Below, one piece after another: positions 1 to 7,832 of a stretch of 64,000 bases of DNA. This stretch comes from Planctomycetota bacterium (GTDB taxonomy: Bacteria; Planctomycetota; UBA1135; UBA2386): NCBI GenBank assembly GCA_028281765.1, contig JANQJF010000059.1, forward strand, positions 186,001-250,000. The letters run 5' to 3'. A model generated the notes under the pieces. That model was not told where the DNA came from. It made no database searches and worked only from the letters and a program-made list of their open reading frames with translations. The translations under genes and the position numbers were made by a program. The number at the start of each line of letters is the position of its first letter. Position 1 is the stretch's first letter.

Positions 1-108
1 CCGATACGCGGTGTCGAGCCGGTGTTTGACGAAGCCCGAATCCGTGCTGTCGCGCTCGGGGATCGAGCACGCCAGACCGGCGAGGAGACAGGCGGCGACA
101 GGACGCAT
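1..108 (-). CDS. Secreted or lipoprotein-like protein, 5' part only
   Basis: Only the first 36 codons lie in the window; the gene runs off the left edge. The peptide starts with MRPVAACLLAGLACS, a short charged start, a hydrophobic stretch and a Cys at position 14. That is an export signal; the lipobox is imperfect (G-L-A-C), so lipidation is uncertain. A TATCAT hexamer (positions 120-115 on this strand) ends six bases before the ATG and there is no Shine-Dalgarno, which fits a leaderless transcript. It is divergent from the candidate selenoprotein gene. Function cannot be judged from the fragment. Confidence 0.5.
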   Translation of the reverse strand, partial: MRPVAACLLAGLACSIPERDSTDSGFVKHRLDTAYR

Positions 109-198
109 CGCCCGATGATAGCGCAGCCCACCGACATCGGGGAATTCGCGGCAAACCACGTGTTGAAGGCGACGCGCCAACCGCCTATCACGTCGCGC

Positions 199-537
199 AT
201 GAGCCAGATCGAACGCGCCTACATGCGCAAGAATTGAACGTCTTGCACCCGCGCGAGGAGTTTCCTCGCCGACTCCCTGGATGAAGACATCGTCGTCGAC
301 GCCCGAAAGAACCGCGTCGGCCCGGACGACCTCGCCCCGTGGTTCCGCGGCCGCAAGCGCCTCGTCGTCGCGAAGGGCAAGAAGTCGACCGAATACGAGG
401 TCAAGAAGCTGAAAGCCGACGAACGCGCCCAGCTCGTGCTCGGCCCATCCGGCAACCTGCGAGCCCCCACCCTGCTCGTCGGCGACACCGTCCTCGTCGG
501 ATTCAACGAAGACGTCTACGGCGAAGAGCTCGGCTAG
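199..537 (+). CDS. Candidate selenoprotein: Spx/ArsC-like thioredoxin-fold oxidoreductase with in-frame TGA
   Basis: A 112-codon reading frame from ATG 199 to TAG 535-537 with one internal TGA at 235-237 (codon 13). The N-terminus reads IERAYMRKN-U-TSC-TRARSFL, which matches the Spx/ArsC start where a redox CTSC motif follows the first beta strand; TGA replaces the first Cys (U13) and Cys16 is kept. The 99 codons after TGA keep family features: charged helices, then SGNLRAPTLLVGDTVLVGF with the Arg-cis-Pro signature, and a short C-terminus. A hairpin 22 nt after the TGA has bacterial SECIS geometry. The part after TGA has no convincing start codon of its own, which argues against a separate gene. 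Expected role (inferred): thiol/selenol redox enzyme in the cytoplasm. Alternative: a Cys codon mutated to stop, giving a pseudogene. No sel genes lie in the window. Confidence 0.65.
253..269 (+). promoter_or_regulatory. Candidate bacterial SECIS hairpin
   Basis: A perfect 7-bp stem (253-259 with 263-269) closes a 3-nt loop GUU whose first base is G. The loop starts 22 nt after the TGA at 235-237. As I recall them, bacterial SECIS criteria ask for a small apical loop with a G in its first two positions about 16-37 nt after the UGA, above a short stem. All of these are met. Confidence 0.5.
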
Positions 538-550
538 GCCGACTCCGGGC

Positions 551-1339
551 CTACCGACGCCGCTTGCGCGCGAACATGTGCGCCGACCACACGTCGTCGA
601 TGCGGCAGATCTTCACGTCGGTCCAGCCCTGGTCGATGCCGAAGCCGCGCACGAGATCCTGGGTTACGTTCGAGTCGACGCCGGACGCGCGCTTCGGCCA
701 CGCGACCCAGATGCGCCGTTTGTCCGGCAGCATGCGCACGGCACTCGGCCAGCGCTTCGCCAAGTCGCCGACGGACTTCGGAAACAGCACGACGAGGTCG
801 GCCTGGCCGCGGGCCTGCTTCCGCATGGTCACACTCGACGGCACCTTGCCGAGAGTGCGCTCGAACCCAGCCGGCGCACCGAGCAGCGCGACCGTGTAGT
901 CCTCGCGAATCTCGAGCTTGTCCCACAGCTCCTTCGTCGAGCATTCCGTCGTCGGGCCGGCCTTCTGCTTGCGACGTCGGGCCCGGCGAATCGCGGCTTC
1001 GACGTCGTCCCACTCGGTGAACACGGCGTCGGCGAACACCGCACGAACAGCCTCGACCTTGTCCGACTTGCCGCCGACGAACACGAACGGCACACCCGCG
1101 GTCGCCTTGGTCGTGCGAAACCAGCTGCCGATCTGACGCCCGTGCGACGGCAAGCGCTCCAGGGAGATCAGCACCACGCACGGGAGGTCGTCGCGATACT
1201 TGCCGAGGCCCGAACCCATCTGGTTCGAGTACACGTCGACCTCGAAACCGAGGTCCTCGAGGCCCGCGATCCGGTCGCGGACTTCGGCGGGCTTCCAGTG
1301 CACGAGGACCAGCCGGTCCGGAATCAGTCCGTCTGGCAT
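551..1339 (-). CDS. Pseudo-receiver plus DUF3052 domain protein, coupled to ECF sigma factor
   Basis: 262 aa. Residues about 8-125 alternate beta strands and helices like a response-regulator receiver (LVLVHWK... CVVLISLERL... VPFVFVGG), but I see no clear phospho-acceptor Asp. Residues about 150-258 match the DUF3052 style: REDYTVALLGAPAGFE, a VLFPKS segment, WVAWPKRASGVDSN and an ending around DDVWSAHMF. DUF3052 has no established activity known to me. The start is the ATG at 1339-1337, which overlaps the sigma factor TGA as ATGA, so the two are almost certainly co-translated. It may modulate or be controlled with that sigma factor (inference). Longer in-frame starts inside the sigma gene look spurious. 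Confidence 0.75.
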   Translation of the reverse strand: MPDGLIPDRLVLVHWKPAEVRDRIAGLEDLGFEVDVYSNQMGSGLGKYRDDLPCVVLISLERLPSHGRQIGSWFRTTKATAGVPFVFVGGKSDKVEAVRAVFADAVFTEWDDVEAAIRRARRRKQKAGPTTECSTKELWDKLEIREDYTVALLGAPAGFERTLGKVPSSVTMRKQARGQADLVVLFPKSVGDLAKRWPSAVRMLPDKRRIWVAWPKRASGVDSNVTQDLVRGFGIDQGWTDVKICRIDDVWSAHMFARKRRR

Positions 1340-1911
1340 CAGTCGTCGTCCCCGCCGAGCAGTTCGAAGAGCCTCGTCTTCGCGTAGGCCCATTCGCGGT
1401 GCAACGTCCGCACGGAAACGTCGAGCGCGCTCGCGCACTCTTCGACGCCGAGCCCGCCGAAGAACCGCAGCCGCACGATCTCGGCGGCGCGCGGCTCTTC
1501 GACCTCGAGCCGTTCGAGCGCCTCGTGGACGGCGAGCAGCTGCCCGGGGTCCTTCTCCGCGAGATCCTCCGCGGCCGTCAGCGGCTGCGCGCTCCGATCC
1601 CCGCCGCGCTTCTGACTGCCCTTCTTGCGCGCATGGTCGACGAGGATCCTCCGCATCGCCTCCGACGCCGCTGCGAAGAACGGCGCGCTGTTCCGCCACT
1701 CGAGCTGGTTGTCGTTGGACAGCTTCATCCAGACCTCGTTGACGAGCGCCGTCGCGCCGAGCGTGTGGTCATCGCGCTCACCCCGCATCCGCTGCTTCGC
1801 GATCGCGTGCAGTTCGTCGTAGATCAGCGGGAGAATCGCCCGACCCGCGGTATCCGCATCGTCGCCGCCCTGGAGAATGCGCTGGATCTCGAGTCGCGTC
1901 CGGTCTTCCAC
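1339..1911 (-). CDS. ECF-type RNA polymerase sigma factor (planctomycete-expanded family)
   Basis: 190 aa from the GTG at 1911, the usual length for the family. Sigma region 2 is recognisable at LPLIYDELHAIAKQRM through ALVNEVWMKL and RRILVDHARKK; region 4 near the end has the helix-turn-helix VEECASALDVSVRTLHREWAYAKTRL. This belongs to the TIGR02999-like ECF group that is strongly expanded in Planctomycetes (family knowledge). The frame is open up to 2037, but the added N-terminus is low-complexity and basic. A GGAGGAGGA run lies about 13 nt before the GTG. The downstream gene overlaps by ATGA. The gene is divergent from the hybrid kinase at 2097. Confidence 0.85.
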   Translation of the reverse strand: MEDRTRLEIQRILQGGDDADTAGRAILPLIYDELHAIAKQRMRGERDDHTLGATALVNEVWMKLSNDNQLEWRNSAPFFAAASEAMRRILVDHARKKGSQKRGGDRSAQPLTAAEDLAEKDPGQLLAVHEALERLEVEEPRAAEIVRLRFFGGLGVEECASALDVSVRTLHREWAYAKTRLFELLGGDDD

Positions 1912-2096
1912 GCCCGAAGTGTAGTCCTCCTCCTCCGAAGTCCGCAGCAAAGCGCGGCCGCGGCGCGGAATTGTTCGAAGATTCGACGGCTTCCTCCGAT
2001 CCTCCTCCTCCTGCACTATCGAAATCGCCGATGACACCGAGGAGTGGGCCGCGTGCCTGATGACGCGGATACCATGCAGTCTGAGGAGACAGTGCT

Positions 2097-4154
2097 TTGA
2101 ACGACGGTGTATGGACGCTGCAGCGACTTGCGCTAGAGCTGATCGCGGCCAAACGACCTCCGGACGAGATCCTGGATCGACTCTGCGAGCTCGTGCAGGA
2201 AATCGTCCCGAACGGAATCGCCTCGGTGATGCGTTTGGACGCCGCGCGGAACGAACTCACGTTCCGCAATGCACCCAGCGCGCCGGCGTGCGTTCTCGAG
2301 GCGTTCGGAGTGCTGACCCCTGGCCCACTCTCGGGATCCTGCGGTTCCTCGGTGCACGCGCGGAAGATGGTCGCCGTCGAAGACACGTCCACCGATCCGC
2401 GTTGGGAAACCCTCCGAGCCGTCGCGAAGGTCTACGAAATTCGATCGTGTTGGTCGGTGCCGATCTTCCTCGACGAAGACCGCATCGGGGGGACCTTCGC
2501 GATCTCGCGTTCGATCACGGGCACTCCCAAGGATGACGAGCGCCAGCTCCTGGAACTCGCGGCCTACCTGGCCGGCATCGTGCTGCGCATCGAAGAGACC
2601 GAAGCCCGCGCGGACGAGCAGAACGCCCGACTGCGTGCGATCGTCGAGTGCTCGGAGGACCCGATCTTCGTGAAGGATCGCGACGGGCGCTATCAGCTCG
2701 TCAACGAAGCGGAGGCGAAGCACCGGGGCGTTGCGGCGTCCGAGCTGATCGGCAAGACGGACCTCGAGATCTACGAGAACGAGTCGATCTCCGCGGCACT
2801 GGCTGCGGATCGCAAGGTGCTGGAGACCGGCAGATCCATTGTTCACGAACTCGAAGTCCGATCGGTCGTCGACGATGAGCGCCGCGAATATCTGATCCGC
2901 AAGGACCCGCTGCGGGACGCGAGCGGCGAGATCGTCGGCATCGTGGGCATCGCCCGCGATCTCACGGAGACGCGCCGCGTCGAGCGCGCGATGCAGCAGG
3001 CGCAGAAGCTCGAGAGTCTCGGCATCCTCGCGGGAGGAATCGCGCACGACTTCAACAACATGCTCGTCGGCGTCCTCGCGAACGCGAGCGTTCTCGAGTC
3101 TGCCACGTCGCTTGGCGACGACGAGCGACGCTGCATCGGGGCGATCCGCCGCGCTTCCGAACGCGCCGCGGACCTCACCACGCGAATGCTGCAGTACGCG
3201 GGCAAGCGCGCGCCGGAGCGACGCACGATCGCCATGGAGGAACTGGTCGACGAAATCCCGGTGCTACTGTCGACGGCGGTTTCGAGCCGCGTCTCGCTGT
3301 GCACCGAAATCGAACCGGGCCTGCCTGCGATCTCTGCCGATCCCGTGCAGATGCGACAGGTTTTGATGAACCTGACGCTCAACGCTTCGGAAGCGTGCGG
3401 CGATTCCGGTGGCGAAGTCGTGCTTCGCGCACAGCTACGACGCGACTGCATGCCGGAGATCGAAACCGTCGCCGACACAGAGCGCCGCGACTGGATGCTG
3501 ATCGAAGTTTCGGACAACGGCTGCGGTGTGGATCGCGAAACACTGGGCCGGATGTTCGACCCGTTCTTCACGACGAAGGCCACCGGCCGCGGCCTGGGGC
3601 TCGCTGCCGTGCTCGGTATCGTCGGCTCACATGGCGGGCATCTGGACGTGGACTCGACGCTGGGCCAGGGCACGACCTTCCGGATTTGGCTCCCCGCCGA
3701 AGCGACCGGCGTGGTCACGAACGACGACGTCGAACCGCCCTCCGTCCGCAAGCAATCGGGGCGCATCCTGGTCGTCGAGGACGAAGCGATGGTCACCGAC
3801 GTACTCGCTCGCATTCTGCACCACCACGGCGGCTACGACGTCGATGGAGCGGAGGACGGGTTAAAGGGCCTCGAGGCGTTCGAAGCGGCTCCGGACGATT
3901 CGTTCTGCACGATCATCGTCGATTGCACGATGCCGTCGATGGACGGCCGGCAGCTGATCGCGCGGATCCGCCAACAGGACTCTCGCGTGCCGATCGTCAT
4001 GACGAGCGGACTCCCGGAAGCCGACGCGCGGGCTGGGTGCAGCGATGACCACATCGACGCGTTCCTCAGCAAGCCGTTCTCGTCGCACGACGTGATGACC
4101 GCGGTCGAAGCGGCGCGCGAACGGCGGGCCGCGCGAACCAACGGCAGCGGTTAG
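2097..4154 (+). CDS. Hybrid sensor histidine kinase: GAF-PAS-HisKA-HATPase-receiver
   Basis: 685 aa, no membrane helix, so a cytoplasmic sensor. Domains in order: GAF about 10-165; PAS/PAC about 178-300 (DPIFVKDRDGRYQLVNEAE); HisKA with phospho-acceptor His317 in GGIAHDFNNML; HATPase with N box NLTLNASEA, G1 SDNGCGVD, F box FDPFFTTK and G2 GRGLGLAAV; C-terminal receiver about 555-680 with Asp609 in IIVDCTMP and Lys in FLSKPF. The H box is of the NtrB/HDFNN type, and the attached receiver suggests a phosphorelay whose target is not nearby. Start TTG 2097 is preceded at good spacing by GAGGAG. The stop TAG lies at the very edge of the inverted-repeat element at 4151. Confidence 0.92.
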   Translation: MNDGVWTLQRLALELIAAKRPPDEILDRLCELVQEIVPNGIASVMRLDAARNELTFRNAPSAPACVLEAFGVLTPGPLSGSCGSSVHARKMVAVEDTSTDPRWETLRAVAKVYEIRSCWSVPIFLDEDRIGGTFAISRSITGTPKDDERQLLELAAYLAGIVLRIEETEARADEQNARLRAIVECSEDPIFVKDRDGRYQLVNEAEAKHRGVAASELIGKTDLEIYENESISAALAADRKVLETGRSIVHELEVRSVVDDERREYLIRKDPLRDASGEIVGIVGIARDLTETRRVERAMQQAQKLESLGILAGGIAHDFNNMLVGVLANASVLESATSLGDDERRCIGAIRRASERAADLTTRMLQYAGKRAPERRTIAMEELVDEIPVLLSTAVSSRVSLCTEIEPGLPAISADPVQMRQVLMNLTLNASEACGDSGGEVVLRAQLRRDCMPEIETVADTERRDWMLIEVSDNGCGVDRETLGRMFDPFFTTKATGRGLGLAAVLGIVGSHGGHLDVDSTLGQGTTFRIWLPAEATGVVTNDDVEPPSVRKQSGRILVVEDEAMVTDVLARILHHHGGYDVDGAEDGLKGLEAFEAAPDDSFCTIIVDCTMPSMDGRQLIARIRQQDSRVPIVMTSGLPEADARAGCSDDHIDAFLSKPFSSHDVMTAVEAARERRAARTNGSG

Positions 4155-4325
4155 CCCGGATTATGCACGAGGCGCCGTAGCGAGGTCGGCGAGATTGCCT
4201 TGCCATGGGCGCGAGCGGAGCGGTGCCGACGGAGGCTTGTTGTTGGACAAGCCGAGTAAGGCACGTGGCCATGGCATGGAGACATCGCCGACCGCAGTCG
4301 GTGCTTCGTGCATAATCCGGGCTAA
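4151..4325. mobile_element. MITE-like element with perfect 20-bp terminal inverted repeats
   Basis: Left end 4151-4170 and right end 4306-4325 are exact reverse complements (TTAGCCCGGATTATGCACGA). Inside, further pairs nest symmetrically: GGTCGGCGA with TCGCCGACC, TGCCATGG with CCATGGCA, and a central GCTTGT...ACAAGC hairpin, so the whole 175 bp can fold into one long structure. Taking GCCCGG...CCGGGC as the element, each end is flanked by TA, the target duplication expected of IS630/Tc1-mariner type transposition. It encodes no protein. It lies between two convergent genes and could also act as a bidirectional terminator. Copy number elsewhere would decide between mobile and structural roles. 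Confidence 0.6.
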
Positions 4326-4330
4326 CGCCG

Positions 4331-5332
4331 CTACGCGAGACAGTCTTCGATCGCGCGACGCACGAAGATCGGCGCCATCTTCTTGCGCCAGCTCGCCTCG
4401 TGGTCGGTGTTGTCCATTGCGCGCGTCGGCTTGAACGCCTCCTGCGCGGCCGTTCGCAGCAGCTCGTCGGTCGCAGCGTCGCCCTTCTTCAGGGTCTGCC
4501 CCGTGATCATCTCGACGGTCTTCGCGGCTTCAATCGCGTAGCTGCCCGCGCCACCGATGCGGATGTCGGCACGCGTCACGGTGTCGCCGTCGAACCACAA
4601 CGCGGCGCCGATCCCGAGCACCGGGAAGTCGAACGAATCGCGACGCCGCAGCTTGCGGTAGCTCGCGCGCCAGCCGTTGACTGCCGGCAGGTGCACGGAC
4701 GTCAGGATCTCGCCGGGCTTCTTGTGCGTGTAGTCGATGCCGTCGTCCTTGTAGAGGTCACTCGCCACAATCCGACGCTCGCCCTCGGGACCGACGAGCG
4801 TGACTTCGGCACCGAGCGCCGTCACGATCGGCACGGAGTCACTCGATTGCACCGCCCAGCAGCGCGGACTCGACGGCGCGACCCAGCAGATCTCGCCGTC
4901 GCACTTCATGCAGAAGTTGATCGACTCGCGCCACTCGTAGTTCTGGTCGTAGTAGTTGCAGCGCGTGTCGAGCAGCAGGTTGCCGCCGATCGTGCCCATG
5001 TTGCGCAGCAGCGGGGTCGAGATCGATTCGGCCGCGGTCGTGACGGCGCCGTAGTTCTCGTTGAGCTCCGCGTCGTGCTCGATCTCGGACAGCGTCGTCA
5101 TCGCGCCGAGCGTGATGCCCGACTTGGCGTCGCCCGAGCGCGCGTGCAGCTCCTCGATCCCGACGAGCGAGATCACGTGCTTCGGCTGCTGCTGGCGGCG
5201 CTTCATGTTCGGGTAGAGGTCGGTGCCGCCCGCGACGTACATCGAGTCGGGACCGTGGTCGGCCGCGATCTTCACGGCCTCGGCGACCGTCTTCGGACGG
5301 TGGTAGGTGAATTGAGTCGGGAGTCTCAGCAT
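4331..5332 (-). CDS. hcrB: 4-hydroxybenzoyl-CoA reductase-type FAD subunit with extra [4Fe-4S] loop
   Basis: 333 aa, a CO-dehydrogenase flavoprotein-type FAD-binding subunit: FAD motifs YVAGGTDL (about 33-39) and NMGTIGGNLL (111-120), CODH C-terminal domain after about 190. Residues 124-160 form the insertion diagnostic of the HcrB beta subunit, with Cys125, Cys141, Cys149 and Cys158 spaced as the four [4Fe-4S] ligands of the Thauera enzyme (as I recall, C122/C138/C146/C155); Cys144 is additional. Ordinary xanthine dehydrogenase FAD subunits lack this loop. The start is MLRLPTQF at 5332, one base after the stop of the large subunit. Last gene of the three-gene operon; it ends five bases from the MITE-like element. 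Confidence 0.85.
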   Translation of the reverse strand: MLRLPTQFTYHRPKTVAEAVKIAADHGPDSMYVAGGTDLYPNMKRRQQQPKHVISLVGIEELHARSGDAKSGITLGAMTTLSEIEHDAELNENYGAVTTAAESISTPLLRNMGTIGGNLLLDTRCNYYDQNYEWRESINFCMKCDGEICWVAPSSPRCWAVQSSDSVPIVTALGAEVTLVGPEGERRIVASDLYKDDGIDYTHKKPGEILTSVHLPAVNGWRASYRKLRRRDSFDFPVLGIGAALWFDGDTVTRADIRIGGAGSYAIEAAKTVEMITGQTLKKGDAATDELLRTAAQEAFKPTRAMDNTDHEASWRKKMAPIFVRRAIEDCLA

Positions 5333-5333
5333 G

Positions 5334-7832
5334 TCACTTGCCTCCCACCGGCTCGGGCTTCGGCTCTTCTTCGCCGGTGCCACCCTGCCACGGAGTCTTC
5401 ATCTTGCGCGAGTCGGACCATTCGACCTGCGGGACCTTGGTCGGGCCGTAGCGACCTTCTTGGCCCTTGGCCTTCTTCTGCAGCGCGTCGAAGATCTTCT
5501 CCGGCGTGACCGGGATCTCGTCGACGCGCACGCCCACGGCGTCGTACACCGCGTTCGCGACGGCGGGCATGATCGGCAGGAGCGGCCCCTGGCCGGCCTC
5601 CTTCGCGCCATAGGGCCCGTTGGGATCCGGATCCTCGACGATGTAGGAGACGACCTCCGGCATGTCGAGCGCGGTCGGGCTCTTGTACTCGAGCATCGAC
5701 GGGATCTTGTTCACGCCGAAGCGGTTGCCGCGATACACGTTCTCTTCCATCACGGCCTCGCCGAGGCCCATGTAGACGCTGCCTTCGATCTGGCCCATGA
5801 CGAGCGTCGGGTTGAGCGCGCGACCGACGTCGTGCGCGCACCAGATCTTGTCGACGGTGAAGATCCCGGTCTCGGGGTCGACGTCGACCTCGACGACGGC
5901 CGCGGTGTAGCTGTAGCACGGACTCGGGCCGACGCCGCCGCCCTTGAAGCGGGCGGGAAACTTCGGCGGCGTGTAGCTGCCGACGGTGCCGATCGTGCCG
6001 ACTTGGGCTTCGGCGCAGACGACGGCCTCTTGGAACGTCATCGACTTCTCGGGGTCCTGAGCATCGAAGACCCGACCGCCGACGAACGACACGCGACTCT
6101 TCGGGATCTCGAGCTTGGTCGCGACACCCGCGGCGACGATGTCGCGCGCGCGCTCGGCCGCCTGGATCGCAGCGTTGCCGGTCATCAGAGTCACGCGACT
6201 CGAGTAGCTACCGAGGTCGACCGGCGTGAGGTCGGTATCGCCCGTCACGATGCGGAGGTCCATCGGCTCGAGGCCGAAGATCTCCGCGACGATGTAGGCG
6301 AGGATCGAGTTGCTGCCCTGGCCGATCTCGGCGCTGCCGCACAGCACCGTCACGAGGCCGCTGCGGTCGAGCTGAATCTGCACGCCCGAGTGCGGCATCT
6401 TGTTCCAGTAGATCGGCAGACCCGCACCCGACAGGTAGGAGCTGCACGCGATGCCGAGGCCCTTGCCGTGTGGCATCTTGCCCCAGCGGTTGTTCCAGTC
6501 CGAACCCTCGACGACCTTGTCGATGCACGGGCCGAGAGCCATCGTGCCGATCTTCAGGTAGTTCGCGGTCACCGAGTGCGCGGGCGCGAGGTTGTCCTTG
6601 CGCATCTGCGCCGGGCACAGCCCGAGGTCGACCGCGATCTTGTCGAGCTGCGTCTCGAGCAGCGCTCGCGGCTGCGGCGTGCCGTGACCCCGCTTGGGTC
6701 CGCACGGCGCCTTGTTCGTGAAGTAGCGCGCACCGCGGAAGTGGTAGTTGTCTATGTGGTAGGTCACGGTCTGCAGCGCGCCCGTGTAGAACGTGCTCGC
6801 CGTGCCATAGGAGCCGTACGCACCTCCATCGAGGTAACTCTCGAAGTCGAGCGCCTTGATGCGGCCGGTCTTGTCGACGCCGATCTTCGACTTCATGAGC
6901 ACGGGGTGCCGACCGCGGTGGCAGTAGAACACCTCTTCGCGCGTCAGCTCGATCTTGACCGGACGACCGGTCTTGATCGACAGCATCGCGGCCGCGATCT
7001 CGTGGTTGAACGGGTCCGACTTGCCGCCGAAGCCGCCACCGTTCGGGCAGGCGACGACCTTGATCTTGTGCGGCGGCACGTGCTCGTGCAGCACCTTCGC
7101 GAGCGCGCGGTGCAGATAGTGCGGCGTTTGCGTCGAGCTGTGCACGGCGAGCTTGCCGTCCGGGTCGAAGAGCGCGACCGTCGCGTGCTCTTCGAGCGGC
7201 AGGTGCGTGTTGCCGCCGAAGAAGAACATGTCTTCACGGACGTGGTCGGCGTCCTCGAAGCCCTGCGCGAGATCGCCGAACTCGAGATTCTCCTGGCGGT
7301 GGAAGTTGCCCCCACCCTTGCCGTAGTCGTGAATCCGCGGCTCGCGCGTGTCGTGCGCCTTGAAGATGTCCGAGATCGTCTCGAGCTCTTCGTACTCGAC
7401 CCTCACGACACGGCAGGCTTCCCACGCGGTGTCGGGATCGTCGGCCGCGATCGCGACGACGGGATCGCCGATGAAGCGCACCTTGTCGAAGCACAGCGTG
7501 TGCTCGTCCTGGCTGACCGGCAGGATGCCGAACGGCACGGGCAGCTCTTTGCCGAGCAGGATCGCGCGCACGCCGGGCATCGCCTCGGCGGCGCTCACGT
7601 CGATCGACTTGATGTTCGCGTGCGCTACCGTCGAACGCAGCAGCTTCATGTGCAGCATCCGCGGGAACGACAGGTCGCCCGCGTACTTGCGCTGCCCGGT
7701 CACCTGGTGGCGCGCGTCGATCTTGCGCCACGAGCGGCCGACGACCTTGAGGTCGTCCTTCTTCGCGTCGTGACGGTAGTAGCGATCGTCAGTGTTGCCC
7801 GTCGGGGGCGTGCCTTTCGACTCAGTGCCCAT
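5334..7832 (-). CDS. hcrA: Molybdopterin-binding large subunit of a 4-hydroxybenzoyl-CoA reductase-like enzyme
   Basis: 832 aa, xanthine dehydrogenase family large subunit (Mo-MCD cofactor). Visible motifs: the first conserved domain from about residue 30 (VVGRSWRKIDARHQVTGQ), GGGFGGKS in the molybdopterin-binding region, EIGQGSN, and the C-terminal GAKEAGQGP loop carrying the conserved active-site Glu. Start ATG 7832 ([10 protein letters not shown]); an upstream extension in the same frame is basic low-complexity and overlaps the small subunit gene. The coding sequence overlaps the small subunit by 11 bp. With the hcrB-type neighbour the best guess is reductive dehydroxylation of an aromatic acyl-CoA, but the substrate cannot be read from sequence and a hydroxylase for another heterocycle or aromatic acid is possible. 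Confidence 0.82.
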   Translation of the reverse strand: MGTESKGTPPTGNTDDRYYRHDAKKDDLKVVGRSWRKIDARHQVTGQRKYAGDLSFPRMLHMKLLRSTVAHANIKSIDVSAAEAMPGVRAILLGKELPVPFGILPVSQDEHTLCFDKVRFIGDPVVAIAADDPDTAWEACRVVRVEYEELETISDIFKAHDTREPRIHDYGKGGGNFHRQENLEFGDLAQGFEDADHVREDMFFFGGNTHLPLEEHATVALFDPDGKLAVHSSTQTPHYLHRALAKVLHEHVPPHKIKVVACPNGGGFGGKSDPFNHEIAAAMLSIKTGRPVKIELTREEVFYCHRGRHPVLMKSKIGVDKTGRIKALDFESYLDGGAYGSYGTASTFYTGALQTVTYHIDNYHFRGARYFTNKAPCGPKRGHGTPQPRALLETQLDKIAVDLGLCPAQMRKDNLAPAHSVTANYLKIGTMALGPCIDKVVEGSDWNNRWGKMPHGKGLGIACSSYLSGAGLPIYWNKMPHSGVQIQLDRSGLVTVLCGSAEIGQGSNSILAYIVAEIFGLEPMDLRIVTGDTDLTPVDLGSYSSRVTLMTGNAAIQAAERARDIVAAGVATKLEIPKSRVSFVGGRVFDAQDPEKSMTFQEAVVCAEAQVGTIGTVGSYTPPKFPARFKGGGVGPSPCYSYTAAVVEVDVDPETGIFTVDKIWCAHDVGRALNPTLVMGQIEGSVYMGLGEAVMEENVYRGNRFGVNKIPSMLEYKSPTALDMPEVVSYIVEDPDPNGPYGAKEAGQGPLLPIMPAVANAVYDAVGVRVDEIPVTPEKIFDALQKKAKGQEGRYGPTKVPQVEWSDSRKMKTPWQGGTGEEEPKPEPVGGK

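Noticed and set aside
22-237. 71-residue frame ending at 237
   Set aside because: Its upstream part (22-198) overlaps the divergent export-signal gene and has no features; only the last 12 codons belong to the candidate selenoprotein.
4195-4434. Small coding sequence across the inverted-repeat element
   Set aside because: The two strands give similar peptides only because the terminal repeats are palindromic; not a gene.
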